Origin: an uncultured Collinsella sp.
GTDB taxonomy: Bacteria; Actinomycetota; Coriobacteriia; Coriobacteriales; Coriobacteriaceae
Direction of reading: 5' to 3'
Assembly: GCA_937989875.1 (NCBI GenBank)
Contig: CALKBO010000030.1
Span: forward strand, 62,001 to 126,000
DNA: 64,000 nucleotides
Positions 52,893 to 62,483 of this stretch are shown here, one piece after another. A program made the translations under genes and the position numbers. Position 1 is the stretch's first letter, and each line of letters begins with the position of its first letter. A model generated the notes under the pieces. The model worked only from the letters and a program-made list of their open reading frames with translations, did no database searches and had not been told where the DNA came from.

Positions 52893-53212
52893 GTTTGATG
52901 CACTTTGTTTCGATAGAACGATCGCCCTAGTGCATCTTCGCCCAGAATCCCCGCGCCTTCGGGAACGCGAGTAAAATCTAATAAGTATATCTGTCTGAAC
53001 AACAGCTTTGTTGCGCAACACCTGTTCAACGAGACAGGGGGTTAGGTTATACTAAATTGCACTGTAGGCCGCATTTGATGCATTTCGCTCCAAGCGCGGC
53101 GCTCAGTGGATATCCGATTTACTATTTGGATATCCTGCGGTCATTTAGCGTCTCGACACAAGCTCGGCCCCGGAGCTCGTTCGAGCTGTTCGTATTCCTT
53201 GAAAGGGGAAAA
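52893..53212 (+). promoter_or_regulatory. Promoter region of the Rrf2 regulator with repeated palindromes
   Basis: 320 bases. TGTTGCGCAACA, a perfect 12-base palindrome, is at 53009-53020. TATACT at 53048-53053 is a likely -10 box. The 8-base palindrome GGATATCC occurs at 53108-53115 and again at 53128-53135, exactly 20 bases apart, between the promoter and the gene. This spacing, two helical turns, suits an autoregulatory operator. GAAAGGGGAA lies before ATG 53213. Confidence 0.5.
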
Positions 53213-53698
53213 ATGGACATATCGAGGAAGACTGATTACGCCCTTCGTATGCTGGCGATGCTTGCCGAGGATCCGGAGTGCTTACTTTCTGTTCGCACCG
53301 CTGCCGAAGAGGTCAATGTTCCGTATTCGTTTGCCCGCTCGATTCAGCACGGTTTGGTCCAGGCCGGTATTGTGGAGAGCCTGCGTGGCGTCCACGGTGG
53401 CATGCGTCTCAAGGTCAGTCCGGACGACGTCACTATCCGCCAGGTCGTCGAGGCCGTTCAGGGCCCTATGGTTATGAACGACTGCACCGCCCCCGATGGT
53501 GACTGTGCGCGCATGGGCGCGTGCTGCTATCATCCCCTGTGGGCCGGAGCCCAGGCGTTGATGCGCGACTACCTCGATTCCGTTTCGCTCGGCGATATCG
53601 TCGCCCATCGCCAGTTTCCGGCTGTCGATCCCAAGTTCGCCGATCGCGATGCGTTTCCCGAGTACGCTGCCTGCGCGTACGCTTGCCGGGAGGAATAG
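53213..53698 (+). CDS. Rrf2-family transcriptional regulator
   Basis: A 161-residue regulator. The N-terminal winged helix starts MDISRKTDYALRMLAMLA and contains VPYSFARSIQHGLVQAGIVES. A Cys cluster (DCTAPDGDC, MGACC) sits where IscR and NsrR hold an iron-sulfur cluster, so it may sense iron-sulfur status, oxygen or nitric oxide. ATG 53213 matches the family N-terminus; the frame runs open upstream to 53057 without support. Its neighbours MutY-like glycosylase and rubrerythrin suit an oxidative stress theme. Confidence 0.85.
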   Translation: MDISRKTDYALRMLAMLAEDPECLLSVRTAAEEVNVPYSFARSIQHGLVQAGIVESLRGVHGGMRLKVSPDDVTIRQVVEAVQGPMVMNDCTAPDGDCARMGACCYHPLWAGAQALMRDYLDSVSLGDIVAHRQFPAVDPKFADRDAFPEYAACAYACREE

Positions 53699-53719
53699 CG
53701 CCGCATAAGGAGTATAGCT

Positions 53720-54625
53720 ATGATTCAGGACCCCTTTCGTTCGATGATTCGTTCGGAAGGGGTCTTGCGTTATCGCGACCTTCCGTGGCGCCGAACGCGC
53801 GACCCGTATATCATCTGGCTCTCCGAGGTCATGCTGCAGCAGACGCAGGTGCCGCGCGTGGAGACGCGTATGCCGGCGTGGCTCGATCGCTTTCCGACTG
53901 TTCAGGCGCTCGCTCAGGCTGTCCCTTCCGATGTCTTGGATGCGTGGCAGGGGATGGGCTATAATCGCCGCGCCTTGGCGCTTCACAGGGCTGCACAGTG
54001 CGTTGTAGAGGACTGGGATGGGGAGTTTCCGCGCGAGACGCGTGACTTGGTCGCTCTGCCCGGCATTGGCCCGGCAACGGCGCAGGGCATCCGTTCGTTT
54101 GCATTCGATCTTCCGGGCGTGTATTTGGAGACCAATGTGCGCACGGTCTTTTTGCATCATTTCTTTCCCGATGTGCCGGCCGTTCCCGATCGCGAACTGG
54201 TGCCGCTGATCCAAGCTGCCTGTCCGGCGGCCCCCGGTGCGGCGGCGGACGAGATCGCGCCCTTTGCCGCGCCTCAAGACGATGCCGACACGCCGCGCGC
54301 GTGGTATTACGCATTGCTGGATTACGGCGCGTATCTTAAAAAGACACTGCCCAATCCGTCCAGGCGGTCGGCGGGCTATAGTCGTCAGTCCAAGTTTGAG
54401 GGCTCGCGCCGCCAAAAGCGCGCGCATATCGTGCGTATGTTGTTGGCAGCGCGCGATGGGCAGCCGGCGGGGATTACGCTTGCTGATGCCGTGGTGGGCG
54501 TTAACGAGATGGAAGCGGCAGCCGGTCGCGGGCCGGTCGAGTGCGACTTGATCGCGGGCATTCTAGCTGACCTGGAGCGCGAGGGCTTTTGCCGAGCCGA
54601 GGGCGATTGCTGGTTGAGTGTGTAG
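53720..54625 (+). CDS. MutY-like adenine glycosylase lacking the iron-sulfur cluster
   Basis: A 301-residue HhH-GPD glycosylase. Glu36 in LSEVMLQQTQV is the MutY catalytic acid and signature, and LPGIGPATAQGI is the helix-hairpin-helix. Two features are unusual. The second catalytic position, Asp in the LDGNV motif of MutY, reads LETNV here (Glu137). The four C-terminal Cys of the iron-sulfur loop are missing, replaced by a basic segment (NPSRRSAGYSRQSKFEGSRR). No NUDIX-like domain follows. MutY removes adenine opposite 8-oxoguanine; this looks like a divergent clade with the same job or a related one. It starts 22 bases after the Rrf2 gene. Confidence 0.8.
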   Translation: MIQDPFRSMIRSEGVLRYRDLPWRRTRDPYIIWLSEVMLQQTQVPRVETRMPAWLDRFPTVQALAQAVPSDVLDAWQGMGYNRRALALHRAAQCVVEDWDGEFPRETRDLVALPGIGPATAQGIRSFAFDLPGVYLETNVRTVFLHHFFPDVPAVPDRELVPLIQAACPAAPGAAADEIAPFAAPQDDADTPRAWYYALLDYGAYLKKTLPNPSRRSAGYSRQSKFEGSRRQKRAHIVRMLLAARDGQPAGITLADAVVGVNEMEAAAGRGPVECDLIAGILADLEREGFCRAEGDCWLSV

Positions 54626-54739
54626 CCCGCTCAAATCTGAAGAACGGGATTGTAAGGTTTAAATTCGCGGCTTGAGGGCATCCTAAAAACAAGGTCGCTC
54701 AAAGCCTATGGGCGGCACGTGTTGAAGGGAAGTACACCT

Positions 54740-55279
54740 ATGGATTTTGAGAACTCTCAGACCAAGAAGAACCTCGAGACTGCTTTTGCCGGTGAGTCCC
54801 AGGCACACACCAAGTATCGCTACTATGCCTCCAAGGCCAAAAAGGACGGCTACGTTCAGATCTCGAATATCTTTGCCGAGACGGCGGGCAACGAGTCCGA
54901 GCACGCCAAGCTGTGGTTTAAGTATCTGCACGACGGCGCCGTTCCGGGCACTCTGGACAACCTGCGTGACGCCGCCGCGGGCGAGAACTACGAGTGGACC
55001 ACGATGTACGACGAGTTCGCCAAGACCGCCGAGGAGGAGGGCTTTGCCGAGATCGCCGAGAAGTTCCGTGGCGTCGCCGCCGTCGAGAAGGCCCACGAGG
55101 AGCGCTACAACAAACTCGTCGAGCGCATCGAGTCGGGCGAGGTGTTTGAGCGTGAGGGCGTGAAGGTATGGAAGTGCCTGAACTGCGGGCACCTGCACGT
55201 TGGTGCCGAGGCGCCTGAGGTGTGCCCGGTGTGTAACCACCCGAAGGCGTACTTTGAGGAGCAGGTGGTGAACTACTAG
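54740..55279 (+). CDS. rbr: Rubrerythrin
   Basis: A 179-residue peroxide-reducing protein. The ferritin-like diiron domain has FAGESQAHTKY (Glu19), ETAGNESEHA and GVAAVEKAHEERY, and the C-terminal rubredoxin-like domain has CLNCGH and CPVCNHP. It protects anaerobes by reducing hydrogen peroxide with electrons from rubredoxin or NAD(P)H reductases. GAAGGGAAG lies before ATG 54740, which matches the family N-terminus better than the upstream start at 54719. Confidence 0.95.
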   Translation: MDFENSQTKKNLETAFAGESQAHTKYRYYASKAKKDGYVQISNIFAETAGNESEHAKLWFKYLHDGAVPGTLDNLRDAAAGENYEWTTMYDEFAKTAEEEGFAEIAEKFRGVAAVEKAHEERYNKLVERIESGEVFEREGVKVWKCLNCGHLHVGAEAPEVCPVCNHPKAYFEEQVVNY

Positions 55280-55300
55280 CGCTTGGCGCTAGCGTGAGCT

Positions 55301-55386
55301 GGGCCGGGAGGGCCGGTCTACCTTCCCTCCTCGCTCACGGCTTCGCAGGGTCGCGTTGAGGGAAGGTAGACCGGCCCTCCCGGCCC
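55301..55386. repeat. Long inverted repeat after rubrerythrin (module A)
   Basis: GGGCCGGGAGGGCCGGTCTA onward at 55301-55329 is perfectly complementary to 55358-55386 (29 bases), with a 28-base loop CTCGCTCACGGCTTCGCAGG and more. The loop and the following sequence (GGGTCGTCGCGTGCTCGCTA) are shared with module B at 56203, but the distal arm sequence is not. Confidence 0.9.
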
Positions 55387-55436
55387 GCTTTGGGTCGTCG
55401 CGTGCTCGCTACGGAAAAGCTGATAAAAAAGTTTGT

Positions 55437-55466
55437 GTGCCGCCCCTTATGGGGCGGCACGTTTTT
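55437..55466 (+). terminator. Terminator of module A
   Basis: GTGCCGCCCC and GGGGCGGCAC around TTAT, followed by GTTTTT. Stem sequence is identical to the one at 56341. Confidence 0.88.
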
Positions 55467-55551
55467 GTGGGGGCCGGTTGGGGCGGTGACGTTGCTTAGA
55501 GGGTACACTGGGTAGCGTTGGCTATTCGTTTCCTCTTGTGAGGTGTTGGTT

Positions 55552-56184
55552 ATGGGTAAGAAGTCTCGGGCTCGGGTTGCTGCGGCGGGAACTCGCAAGG
55601 ATCCTGGTCGTCGGGTTGCCGAGGGTAAAAAGGCCGATCGTGCCGAGAAGGACAAGAAAGTCGGCGCGCATGCTCATCCTGAGTGGGCGCCTCATTTGAA
55701 TTCGGCTAGTGAGGATTTGACTGCCAAGTTGTTTACTCTGGTCGAGGTAATTTTGGGCGTGGTGCCCCTTGTGGTTATCGGTTTATTCTTGGCTTCGAAG
55801 GACGCCACGAGTGTCGATAAACTCACCGAGGTCTTTTCGCAGGACCCCTCGATGGTGGTCTCGTTTATTTCTGCGTGCTTGCAGCCGTTTGTGGCGTACA
55901 TGCTGTATATGGTCTACCGCAAATACTGCGAGGGTGATGCGGGCTTTGCCGCCGGTAACCTGATCGGTCTTTTGTGCTCCGAGATCCTACTGCTCAATAT
56001 CCCGGGCGTCATCGGTATGGGCATCTTGCTGTGGCGTGTTTGGCGCAACGTCGCCCCGCACTTTGAGAGCTGGTTGTTTGAACGCCGTGCAATGGGCGTG
56101 CTGGCAGACATCGCGGGCTCGCTCGTGATTCTAGCCTTGGCGTTTATGTGCGCCACCGCCACCCGAGGTCTCGCGGGCATCTAA
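55552..56184 (+). CDS. Hypothetical membrane protein (210 residues)
   Basis: Not recognised. The first 55 residues are highly basic (GKKSRARVAAAGTRKDPGRR), then four or five hydrophobic helices follow (about 65-90, 105-130, 140-165, 185-208). ATG 55552 is used, since AGG lies 8 bases before it; a GTG 55543 in frame is less likely. TACACT at 55504-55509 is a possible -10 box. The gene is bracketed by the two similar inverted-repeat and terminator modules A and B, so the whole unit may have moved or been duplicated together. Confidence 0.65.
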   Translation: MGKKSRARVAAAGTRKDPGRRVAEGKKADRAEKDKKVGAHAHPEWAPHLNSASEDLTAKLFTLVEVILGVVPLVVIGLFLASKDATSVDKLTEVFSQDPSMVVSFISACLQPFVAYMLYMVYRKYCEGDAGFAAGNLIGLLCSEILLLNIPGVIGMGILLWRVWRNVAPHFESWLFERRAMGVLADIAGSLVILALAFMCATATRGLAGI

Positions 56185-56202
56185 AGCTGCCTCCACCGAC
56201 TG

Positions 56203-56291
56203 CGGAGCACGGGGCGGGGAAACACCTTTCCCTCTCGCTCACGGCTGCGCAGGTCGCGCGAGGTAAAGGTGTTTCCCTACCCTGTGCTCCG
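56203..56291. repeat. Long inverted repeat after the membrane protein (module B)
   Basis: The left arm GGAGCACGGGGCGGGGAAAC onward (from 56204) pairs with 56260-56290. The match is about 27 of 31 bases, including G-T wobbles. The loop TCGCTCACGGCTGCGCAGGT and the 3' flank GGGTCGTCGCGTGCTTGCTA match module A; the distal arm does not. Confidence 0.85.
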
Positions 56292-56340
56292 GCTTCGGGT
56301 CGTCGCGTGCTTGCTACTGAAAAACTGATAAGAAGTTAGC

Positions 56341-56370
56341 GTGCCGCCCCTTTTGGGGCGGCACGTTTTT
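56341..56370 (+). terminator. Terminator of module B
   Basis: GTGCCGCCCC and GGGGCGGCAC around TTTT, followed by GTTTTT; the same stem as at 55437. Confidence 0.88.
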
Positions 56371-56623
56371 GTATGGGGTCCCTGTCTTTACAATTTCCGT
56401 CAAGCTTTTGGTTAGATTTTGGTCAGTTGGCGTAAGGGTGGAAGGCCAAAAGATTGCTGACGAAAAAAGCTCAGAGAAAGTGCTGGTAGGGGAGTTGTTG
56501 AGCTTTTCGACAGCTTTTGAGCAAAAGAAACTTTGTGGCTATTGCCGGCGATTGCGTTGTCGCGGTCATGGCGGTGCGGGATGCTGGTCGTAAGCGTCGA
56601 ATGCTCCGATTTTGGAGGCCAGC
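56371..56623. other. Gene-free region before the 140-residue protein
   Basis: 253 bases (439 from the previous stop, including module B). AT content is higher near 56400-56530. No reading frame looks coding and no clear promoter was found. GGAGG at 56614-56618 is the ribosome binding site of the next gene. Confidence 0.4.
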
Positions 56624-57046
56624 ATGGATCTGTTTCTTGAGATTCCGCAGCAACAAGCTGAGCGCATGCTGCGTCAGCAGCAACGACTCATGGAGATGCA
56701 AATGCAGGGGGCGGCAGCCCAGCCCCCTGCGCAAAATGCCACGCCTGTGGTTTCGCCTGCGGGCGAATCGGCACCAGAGGCCTATTCCGTACAGCAAGAT
56801 TCATATGCGCAGGAGCTCGCGTTCGACAAGCGTCGTGCGCGTCGTCGCCGCGTGGGCCAGCGCCTGCGCACATTGGCGATGATCGTGCTCATCCCGCTGG
56901 GGCTTGCGGTCATCTTTCTGGCGTCGTATGCCCTCACGTGCATCCTCAACGGCGCATCGCCCAACGAGGTGCTCCAACATCTAGCGGCCCTGGGCCAGCG
57001 CCTAGGCGACGTCATAACAACCATCCGCACCGGCTGGGAGAGCTAG
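56624..57046 (+). CDS. Hypothetical single-helix membrane protein (140 residues)
   Basis: Not recognised. The N-terminus is Gln/Met-rich (PQQQAERMLRQQQRLMEMQM) and probably helical. A Pro/Ala-rich stretch follows, then a basic cluster (DKRRARRRRVGQRLR) and one membrane helix near 88-112. The basic cluster before the helix places the N-terminus in the cytoplasm. GGAGG is 5 bases before ATG 56624. Confidence 0.6.
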   Translation: MDLFLEIPQQQAERMLRQQQRLMEMQMQGAAAQPPAQNATPVVSPAGESAPEAYSVQQDSYAQELAFDKRRARRRRVGQRLRTLAMIVLIPLGLAVIFLASYALTCILNGASPNEVLQHLAALGQRLGDVITTIRTGWES

Positions 57047-57136
57047 CGTTTGTAACATTAGGACTTCTAGGGTGTAGGGATTATCGCCACGAGCGGAATT
57101 CTTGCATCCTGTTGGTCCTGTCGTGCGACTGAATAG

Positions 57137-57157
57137 TATTATTGAAGTTGAATAATA
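57137..57157. promoter_or_regulatory. Operator-like palindrome before the toxin-antitoxin pair
   Basis: TATTATT (57137-57143) and AATAATA (57151-57157) with a 7-base spacer, immediately upstream of the nucleotidyltransferase gene and in an AT-rich stretch. Toxin-antitoxin pairs often repress themselves through such sites. Confidence 0.45.
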
Positions 57158-57169
57158 ATAGGATTTGTT

Positions 57170-57700
57170 ATGTATAAGCAGGATTTAGAGCAGACTCTGT
57201 TGGGCATTGACGAAGAGGCAGAGCTGGAAATAGGTCCAAGAGACGACAGGCCGAGCGTTGTATTGGTGGGAGGAAGCGCCTTCATGCTAAACGATGTGAC
57301 GAATCGTTCGGTTACACATGACATCGATGTGTTTGAGGCGGACAGGTGCCTCCGCGAGATCATAGCTCGATACCCCGAGGTGAATGGTATGGCGGTGGCA
57401 TATTGTAATCAGATGCCATTCAATTACGAAGATCGTTTGATCCCCTTGGATATTGGGGCGCGTTTTATCAGGTACTTTACGCCATCCTTGGAGGATCTGG
57501 CGGTAATGAAGCTCTATGCCTTCCGTCCGAACGACATCATCGATCTTCATAGTCAGGCATTCGTCGACCGACTTGATTGGGGGCTGCTCGAACGGCTTAT
57601 ATTCGACGAGGGAGAAGCACTGGCGTCGTCGCCTTCGGAGCGGAGTTATCAAGAGATGGTCTGTGCATACAGGCAATACAAAAAGGAGGTGCTCGGTTGA
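57170..57700 (+). CDS. Nucleotidyltransferase-like protein (DUF6036 type), candidate toxin
   Basis: A 176-residue protein with the nucleotidyltransferase signature: GGSAF near 34-38 and THDIDVF with Asp51 and Asp53 as candidate metal ligands. LEDLAVMKLYAFRPNDIIDL resembles the matching region of AbiEii-type proteins. GC content is clearly lower than around it, a sign of transfer. The next gene overlaps its stop codon. The pair is arranged like a toxin-antitoxin system, in which this protein would modify tRNA or a similar target; this is inferred. Confidence 0.72.
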   Translation: MYKQDLEQTLLGIDEEAELEIGPRDDRPSVVLVGGSAFMLNDVTNRSVTHDIDVFEADRCLREIIARYPEVNGMAVAYCNQMPFNYEDRLIPLDIGARFIRYFTPSLEDLAVMKLYAFRPNDIIDLHSQAFVDRLDWGLLERLIFDEGEALASSPSERSYQEMVCAYRQYKKEVLG

Positions 57701-58260
57701 ATCTGACCTTTGAGGGATTCTTAAAAGGCTATTGCCGAGAGCTATCCGGACAGCAGTCGCTGAGTTTTAGAAAACTGGTTGAGCAGGCGACGACGGCTGC
57801 GCCGCGCGTGGCGGAGCCTCTGTTTTTGCTCGCTTTGGCGCAAGGAAAAGCTGAATACGTTCTGGGCTTATCCGAGGGCTCGTGGATGGAAGAGGATTAC
57901 CGAGGCGTTTTGTCCTTGTACGATCAAGCGGGTAGCATGGCGTCTCTATGCGCCAAAAGTGAACTCCCTAACCGTTATGCCAACGTTTGGCGTGCGTATA
58001 GAGCGGTGAAGGAAAAGCCGGCGGTCGACAGAAGGGTGAACGCCCTGATGAGAAAGAAAACGCTGGAAGCATTGGAGGAATCGGGCGAAACGCGCTATGG
58101 CCTCTGCCGTGCTCTGCGCCTGAATAAGGGAAACGTTTACGCATACTTAGCCGGTGATGACTCAAAGGTGAGCAGGAAGACGGCGCGCCGCATTATGGAA
58201 TATGCGGAGGAGAGGGGCGCCCAAGAAGGGGCCGGGCGCCCGGTGTGTGTGGCGGGGTAA
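57697..58260 (+). CDS. Helix-turn-helix protein, candidate antitoxin
   Basis: A 187-residue protein. The start TTG 57697 overlaps the upstream stop (TTGA), and AAGGAGG lies 7 bases before it, so this rare start is well supported. The C-terminal part reads SGETRYGLCRALRLNKGNVYAYLAG, a helix-turn-helix-like segment. The N-terminal 120 residues are mostly helical with no named domain. Coupled translation with the nucleotidyltransferase supports a functional pair. Compared with AbiE the gene order is reversed. Confidence 0.68.
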   Translation: MNLTFEGFLKGYCRELSGQQSLSFRKLVEQATTAAPRVAEPLFLLALAQGKAEYVLGLSEGSWMEEDYRGVLSLYDQAGSMASLCAKSELPNRYANVWRAYRAVKEKPAVDRRVNALMRKKTLEALEESGETRYGLCRALRLNKGNVYAYLAGDDSKVSRKTARRIMEYAEERGAQEGAGRPVCVAG

Positions 58261-58311
58261 GATTGATCGCGGTTTTGATTGGTGCTCGATTGGGTTTGTT
58301 GGGCGGAGATT

Positions 58312-59667
58312 ATGTCTGCTATTGATATTGTGCTTGTTGCGATCGCCTTGGTGGCGGTGGGGGTTGCTGCGGCTTGCGCCCTTCAGCTCAAGAGCCTGCG
58401 TGCCGAGTTGCGGGAGCGTGGCGACGGTGGCGCGGAAACGCTGGCAGCACTCGAGCAGGCCAACAACGCGCTCGATGCCCTGAACGTCGCGCTGGCCGAA
58501 ACCCGCCGCACGGCCAATGCCATCGCGCAGCAGCAGACGACCGATGCGGCCGTGGAGCAGCAACGTTACCTGACCATCGCACGCGAGTTCTCGCAAGCTG
58601 GTGACCGGATGGATGACCTGCGCCGCGAGACGGCCCAACAGCTCGGCGCCAATCGCGAGGGCATCGAGCATCGCCTGGACAAGGTGCGCGAGACGGTCGA
58701 TGCTCAGCTGGGCGCCATCCGCAAAGACAACAACGTGCAGCTCGATCAAATGCGCGCAACGGTGGACGAGAAACTCTCTCGCACGCTCAACGACCGCCTG
58801 TCGGCATCGTTTAAGCAGGTGAGCGACCAGCTCGAGGCCGTGTACAAGGGCCTGGGCGACATGCAATCCATCGCCACCGGCGTGGGCGATCTTAAGCGCG
58901 TGCTGGGCAACGTGAAGGCGCGCGGTATTTTGGGCGAGGTGCAGCTGGGTGCAATTCTGGCGGACATCCTTACACCCGACCAGTATCTGGAAAACGTCGC
59001 CACCAAGCCCGGCGCCTCGGAGCGCGTTGAGTTTGCCGTCAAGCTGCCGGTGGACGAGGGCGACCCCGTGCTGCTGCCGATTGACTCCAAGTTTCCGGGC
59101 GACGCGTACGAGCACTTGCTCGACGCGCAGGAGTCGGGCGATGCGGAGACCGTGGTGGCTGCGCGCAAGACGCTCGACACCATGGTCAAGCGCGAGGCCA
59201 AGGACATCTGCGAAAAGTACCTGAGTGTGCCGGCAACGACCAACTTTGGCATTATGTTCGTTCCGTTTGAGGGACTGTACGCCGAGGTCGTCAGCCGCCC
59301 CGGGCTTATCGAGACCCTGGGCCGCGACTATCACGTCAACGTTGCCGGCCCCAGCACCATGGCGGCCATCCTCAACAGTCTGCAGATGAGCTACCAGACG
59401 TTTAAGTTGCAAAAACGCACCGATGACGTGCTGCGCGTGCTCTCCGCCGTCAAGGCCGAGCTGCCGCGCTATCAAAAGGCGCTGCGCCGCGCCCAACAGC
59501 AGATCGAGACCGCAGGAAAGACGGTCGAGGGCATCATCACCACGCGCACCAACGTCATGGAGCGCAAGCTCAAGGACATCGACGCGCTGGAAGACGCCGA
59601 CCAAGCCGATGAGATCTTGGGACTCACGCCCGCGGGCCTTCCCGCAGACCAAGAAGACGAGGACTAA
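58312..59667 (+). CDS. rmuC: DNA recombination protein RmuC
   Basis: A 451-residue protein. An N-terminal membrane helix (about 3-25) is followed by a long coiled coil (about 30-180) and the RmuC domain with GNVKARGILGEVQLGAIL, LPIDSKFPGDAYE and FGIMFVPFEGLYAEV. RmuC limits DNA inversions and is probably a nuclease. ATG 58312 after GGAG is preferred to the upstream start at 58279. Confidence 0.92.
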   Translation: MSAIDIVLVAIALVAVGVAAACALQLKSLRAELRERGDGGAETLAALEQANNALDALNVALAETRRTANAIAQQQTTDAAVEQQRYLTIAREFSQAGDRMDDLRRETAQQLGANREGIEHRLDKVRETVDAQLGAIRKDNNVQLDQMRATVDEKLSRTLNDRLSASFKQVSDQLEAVYKGLGDMQSIATGVGDLKRVLGNVKARGILGEVQLGAILADILTPDQYLENVATKPGASERVEFAVKLPVDEGDPVLLPIDSKFPGDAYEHLLDAQESGDAETVVAARKTLDTMVKREAKDICEKYLSVPATTNFGIMFVPFEGLYAEVVSRPGLIETLGRDYHVNVAGPSTMAAILNSLQMSYQTFKLQKRTDDVLRVLSAVKAELPRYQKALRRAQQQIETAGKTVEGIITTRTNVMERKLKDIDALEDADQADEILGLTPAGLPADQEDED

Positions 59668-59680
59668 TTGCAACAAGACG

Positions 59681-59718
59681 GCGGGGCGCCGGCGTAAACG
59701 CGGGTGCCCCGCTGCTTT
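59681..59718 (+). terminator. Terminator of rmuC
   Basis: GCGGGGCGCC (59681-59690) pairs with GGTGCCCCGC (59703-59712), followed by TGCTTTT. Confidence 0.75.
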
Positions 59719-59794
59719 TCGCATCGCGCTTGCCTGAAGCGTGCTCCAATGTGCAACAATGGCGTTTCGCCCTATCAGATGCGAAAGGAAGCCC

Positions 59795-61597
<1,803 letters not shown>

Positions 61598-61660
61598 GCG
61601 TTTCGGACGTGGGACAATTGTGCCCATAAGTTTATTGTGCCGTTGAGCCGAGGAGCCGTT

Positions 61661-62326
61661 ATGCCACGCGAGACCAATGCCGCCAAACGCGAGCGCGCCG
61701 TTGAGGTGTGCGAGCGTCTCAACCGTCGCTATGGCCCGGTCGAGTGCTTTTTGGACCACGAGAATCCCTTCCGCCTACTGATCGCGGTGCTGCTCTCGGC
61801 GCAAACGACCGATGCGCAGGTCAACAAGGTGACGCCACGGCTGTTTGCCCAGTGGCCTACGCCCGAGGCCATGGCCGGGGCGAGCGTGGCTGACGTGGCA
61901 GACACCATCAAGTCACTCGGCTTCTACAAGAGCAAAGCCAAGCATGCCGTCGAGGCCGCGCAGATGATCGTCGCCGACTATGGCGGCGAGGTGCCGGCCG
62001 ACATGAAGGAACTCGTGAAGCTGCCGGGCGTGGGACGCAAGACGGCGAACATCGTGCTCAACGTGGGGTATGGCATCGTGGAGGGCATTGCGGTGGACAC
62101 GCACGTCAACCGCATTGCGCATCGCCTGATGCTGAGTCCCAAGACGCATGCCAAGGAGCCGCTCAAGACCGAGCAGGATCTGCTCAAGATTTTGCCGCAC
62201 GAGTATTGGGAGTCGGTCAACCATCAGTGGATCACCTTTGGTCGCGAGATCTGCGATGCCCGCAAACCCAAGTGTGACGAGTGTCCGCTGGCAGATTTGT
62301 GCCCCAGCGTGCGCGTAGCGGGGTAG
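61661..62326 (+). CDS. nth: Endonuclease III
   Basis: A 221-residue base-excision enzyme. LLSAQTTDAQVNKVTP, the helix-hairpin-helix LPGVGRKTAN with catalytic Lys127, Asp146 in VDTHVNR, and the four-Cys iron-sulfur loop CDARKPKCDECPLADLC are all intact. It removes oxidised pyrimidines and nicks abasic sites. GAGGAG lies before ATG 61661. Unlike the MutY-like protein at 53720 it keeps its iron-sulfur cluster. Confidence 0.95.
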   Translation: MPRETNAAKRERAVEVCERLNRRYGPVECFLDHENPFRLLIAVLLSAQTTDAQVNKVTPRLFAQWPTPEAMAGASVADVADTIKSLGFYKSKAKHAVEAAQMIVADYGGEVPADMKELVKLPGVGRKTANIVLNVGYGIVEGIAVDTHVNRIAHRLMLSPKTHAKEPLKTEQDLLKILPHEYWESVNHQWITFGREICDARKPKCDECPLADLCPSVRVAG

Positions 62327-62374
62327 GGCGGAACGCATCTTCGTCTGGCGTTTTTTGCGGGGCTGGGTTTGCCC

Positions 62375-62458
62375 TTGAGCCGGAGTCCTCTCCATGCGCT
62401 ACCATGACAGACAATGTATTTGACGTACGACCCGCCGAGCTTGCCCCGGCGGGCTTTT
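62375..62458 (+). promoter_or_regulatory. Promoter and terminator-like hairpin before mfd
   Basis: TTGAGC (62375-62380) and TACCAT (62400-62405) are 19 bases apart. CCCGCC (62431-62436) pairs with GGCGGG (62448-62453), followed by CTTTT, only 15 bases before the GGAGGAA ribosome binding site. It could be the nth terminator or a leader attenuator for mfd. Confidence 0.5.
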
Positions 62459-62483
62459 GGCGTTGCGATGCCGGAGGAACAGC

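Noticed and set aside
55301..56370. Modules A and B as ends of one insertion sequence
   Set aside because: They are direct, not inverted, copies, the gene between them has no transposase features, and the arm sequences differ.
56369..56593. A 74-residue plus-strand frame before the 140-residue gene
   Set aside because: No ribosome binding site, unusual composition and a start inside the terminator of module B.
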